Shown here: one piece after another, positions 62,480 through 64,000 of the stretch | How the letters are laid out: each line of letters opens with the position of its first letter | Position numbering within the stretch: the first letter of the stretch is position 1 | NCBI RefSeq assembly: GCF_002902145.1 | Contig: NZ_PPRF01000017.1 | Span: forward strand, 1-64,000 | DNA from: Staphylococcus rostri | GTDB taxonomy: Bacteria > Bacillota > Bacilli > Staphylococcales > Staphylococcaceae | Length of the DNA: 64,000 nucleotides | Direction of reading: 5' to 3' | Notes under the pieces: model-generated | Told to the model about the DNA's origin: nothing | What the model saw: the letters and a program-made list of their open reading frames with translations, nothing else | Database searches by the model: none | Position numbers and translations under genes: made by a program

Positions 62480-64000
62480 ATGTTAGTACATTCATTTGAT
62501 CCATTCCAAAATCTTGCTCTGTCTGCAGTAGTGGCAAGTATTCCGATCATTTTATTTTTACTCTGCTTAACAGTGTTCAAGATGAAAGGGATTTATGCAG
62601 CACTTACAACATTAGTAGTTACAATCGTAATCGCGTTGTTCGTGTTCAAGTTACCAGTGGGGATTGCATCTGGTGGCGTTATCGAAGGTTTTTATCAAGG
62701 TATTTTACCAATCGGCTTTATCGTAATGATGGCAGTTTGGTTGTATAAAGTAACAGTTGCGACAGGTCAGTTCGCAGTGATTCAAGATAGTATCACGACA
62801 ATTTCCGAAGACCAACGTATCCAATTGTTATTAATCGGTTTCTGTTTTAACTGTTTCTTAGAAGGTGTAGCAGGATTCGGTGTACCGATCGCAATTTGTG
62901 CGGTATTACTTACACAATTAGGCTTTGAACCATTAAAAGCTGCGATGCTTTGCTTAGTAGCGAATGGTGCTGCTGGTGCATACGGTGCAATTGGTTTACC
63001 AGTAGCTGTTATCGATACATTAAGCTTACACGGTAACATTTCAGCACTAGACGTTGCACGTTCTTTAAACTACAGCTTACCGTTTTTAACAATCTTTATT
63101 CCATTCTTATTAATCTTTATTTTAGATGGATTTAAAGGTATTCGTGAAACATTACCAGCTATTTTAGCAACAATCGTTCCTTACGTAGTGTTACAAGTTT
63201 TACTTAGCTACGTTCAAGGTCCAGAATTAATTGATATTTTACCGCCATTAGCGTCAATGGCAACTTTAGCTTTAGTATCTAAACGATTCCAACCTAAAAA
63301 TATCTTCCGCTTGAATGCTGAGGAGCCAAAGGTTGAAACACCACATCATAATGGTAAAGAAATCGTTTATGCTTGGAGCCCATTCATTATTTTAACAGTA
63401 CTTGTACTTATCTGGAGTACGAAATCATTCAAAGGTTTATTCATGGAAGGTGGCGCATTAGAATTTTTAACAGTTCAAATTCCGCTTGCTTTCACAATGA
63501 ATGATGTTTCAGAAAAACCAATTACATTAATTTTTAACTTGTTGAACCAAACAGGTACAGCATTATTAATTGCTGGTATTATTACAGTGATTTTATCTAA
63601 GCAAGTTAATTTCAAACGTGCAGGTCAATTACTTGCAGAAGCGTTCAAAGAATTATGGTTACCAATTTTAACAATCTGTATGATTTTAGCAATCGCTAAG
63701 TTAACAACATACGGTGGTTTAACAGCAGCAATGGGTGAAGGTGTTGCGAAAACAGGTGCAATCTTCCCATTCTTATCACCTATCCTAGGTTGGATTGGCG
63801 TATTTATGACAGGTTCTGTTGTAAATAACAACGCATTATTCGCACCAATTCAAGCATCTGTTGCACCGCAAGTCGGTACAGCTGGCGCATTGTTAGTAGG
63901 TGCCAATACAGCAGGTGGTGCGATTGCGAAATTGATTTCTCCACAATCTATTGCGATTGCAACAGCAGCCGTAAAACAAGTTGGTAAAGAATCAGAACTC
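62480..64000 (+). CDS. lctP: L-lactate permease, 3' end outside the window
   Basis: Proton-coupled lactate transporter with 12 or more membrane helices. 507 codons are present and the frame is open at the window edge; family members have about 530 residues, so only some 25 codons are missing. CFNCFLEGVAGFGVPIAI (about residues 115-132) and SVVNNNALFAPIQ (about 449-461) are family landmarks. The ATG at 62480 has GGAAG nine bases before it; the ATG at 62471 touches the ribosome site. Control by Rex is predicted from the box in its promoter. Confidence 0.94.
   Translation, partial: MLVHSFDPFQNLALSAVVASIPIILFLLCLTVFKMKGIYAALTTLVVTIVIALFVFKLPVGIASGGVIEGFYQGILPIGFIVMMAVWLYKVTVATGQFAVIQDSITTISEDQRIQLLLIGFCFNCFLEGVAGFGVPIAICAVLLTQLGFEPLKAAMLCLVANGAAGAYGAIGLPVAVIDTLSLHGNISALDVARSLNYSLPFLTIFIPFLLIFILDGFKGIRETLPAILATIVPYVVLQVLLSYVQGPELIDILPPLASMATLALVSKRFQPKNIFRLNAEEPKVETPHHNGKEIVYAWSPFIILTVLVLIWSTKSFKGLFMEGGALEFLTVQIPLAFTMNDVSEKPITLIFNLLNQTGTALLIAGIITVILSKQVNFKRAGQLLAEAFKELWLPILTICMILAIAKLTTYGGLTAAMGEGVAKTGAIFPFLSPILGWIGVFMTGSVVNNNALFAPIQASVAPQVGTAGALLVGANTAGGAIAKLISPQSIAIATAAVKQVGKESEL

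Noticed and set aside
62782-63039. Minus-strand frame within lctP
   Set aside because: Antisense to conserved permease helices; no ribosome site.

Overview
The window is chromosomal DNA from a Staphylococcus. It carries the complete staphylococcal nitrate/nitrite respiration locus in its genus-typical order: nirC, sirB, precorrin-2 dehydrogenase, nirB, nirD, sumT, then narGHJI, nreABC and narT. It also has ScdA, an Rsp-type long AraC regulator, LPXTG surface proteins and strong AGGAGG ribosome sites. The arrangement differs from what I remember of S. aureus: pflBA, scdA, sdaA and adsA-like genes lie close to the nar locus, and an LPXTG gene sits between nreC and narT. A coagulase-variable animal species is a reasonable guess, but the species is not proven.

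Layout. 1-337: two copies of a 93-bp repeat. 338-2046: glycerate kinase and a tubby-like protein. 2104-5897: scdA and an amino-acid (perhaps cystine) ABC importer. 6077-7147: an orphan PTS IIC-like membrane protein. 7317-10446: pflA/pflB. 10766-13489: a hypothetical protein with a SAP/Rho-N-like motif, a decayed MFS/cupin junction and a small membrane protein. 13788-16428: sdaAA, sdaAB and a PTS IIC-like protein behind a consensus cre site. 16429-17467: about 1 kb of gene-poor, decayed DNA. 17468-18994: a dicarboxylate transporter. 19471-26226: nirC, a GNAT enzyme, and the siroheme/nitrite reductase operon. 26490-28721: an AdsA-like cell-wall 5'-nucleotidase. 28787-30500: an accessory island with a putative secreted antimicrobial/toxin gene, two copies of a 58-aa membrane (immunity-like) gene and a group II intron remnant. 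30686-41751: narGHJI-nreABC, an LPXTG protein and narT. 41812-52548: a RocB-type peptidase, DUF3139 protein, M42 aminopeptidase, EamA and MFS transporters, Rsp and a sucrose-type PTS. 52611-58321: CorA, Na/Pi cotransporter and a copper-handling trio. 58373-64000: a flavodoxin/ferredoxin reductase with a Fur box, a quinone reductase, GNAT, a lipoprotein and the 5' 95% of the L-lactate permease gene.

The genes form a picture of anaerobic and redox-responsive metabolism: mixed-acid fermentation (pfl), serine deamination, nitrate respiration, nitrite reduction with its siroheme supply, and lactate transport. Regulatory sites tie these together. NreC-type palindromes (TAGGGN4CCCTA) precede sirB, narG and narT. 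Rex-type boxes (TTGTGAN6TCACAA) precede sirB and lctP, with weaker versions before narG and pflB. cre sites precede the serine, AdsA-like and RocB genes, and a Fur box overlaps the promoter of the ferredoxin reductase.

The best candidate for something undescribed is the 28.8-30.5 kb island. A secreted-protein gene there has an intact ribosome site and signal peptide but ACG where ATG is expected. It is paired with a 58-aa two-helix protein, and the pair was tandemly duplicated with the first gene deleted from the second copy, leaving an orphan immunity-like gene. No tRNA, rRNA or CRISPR array was seen.
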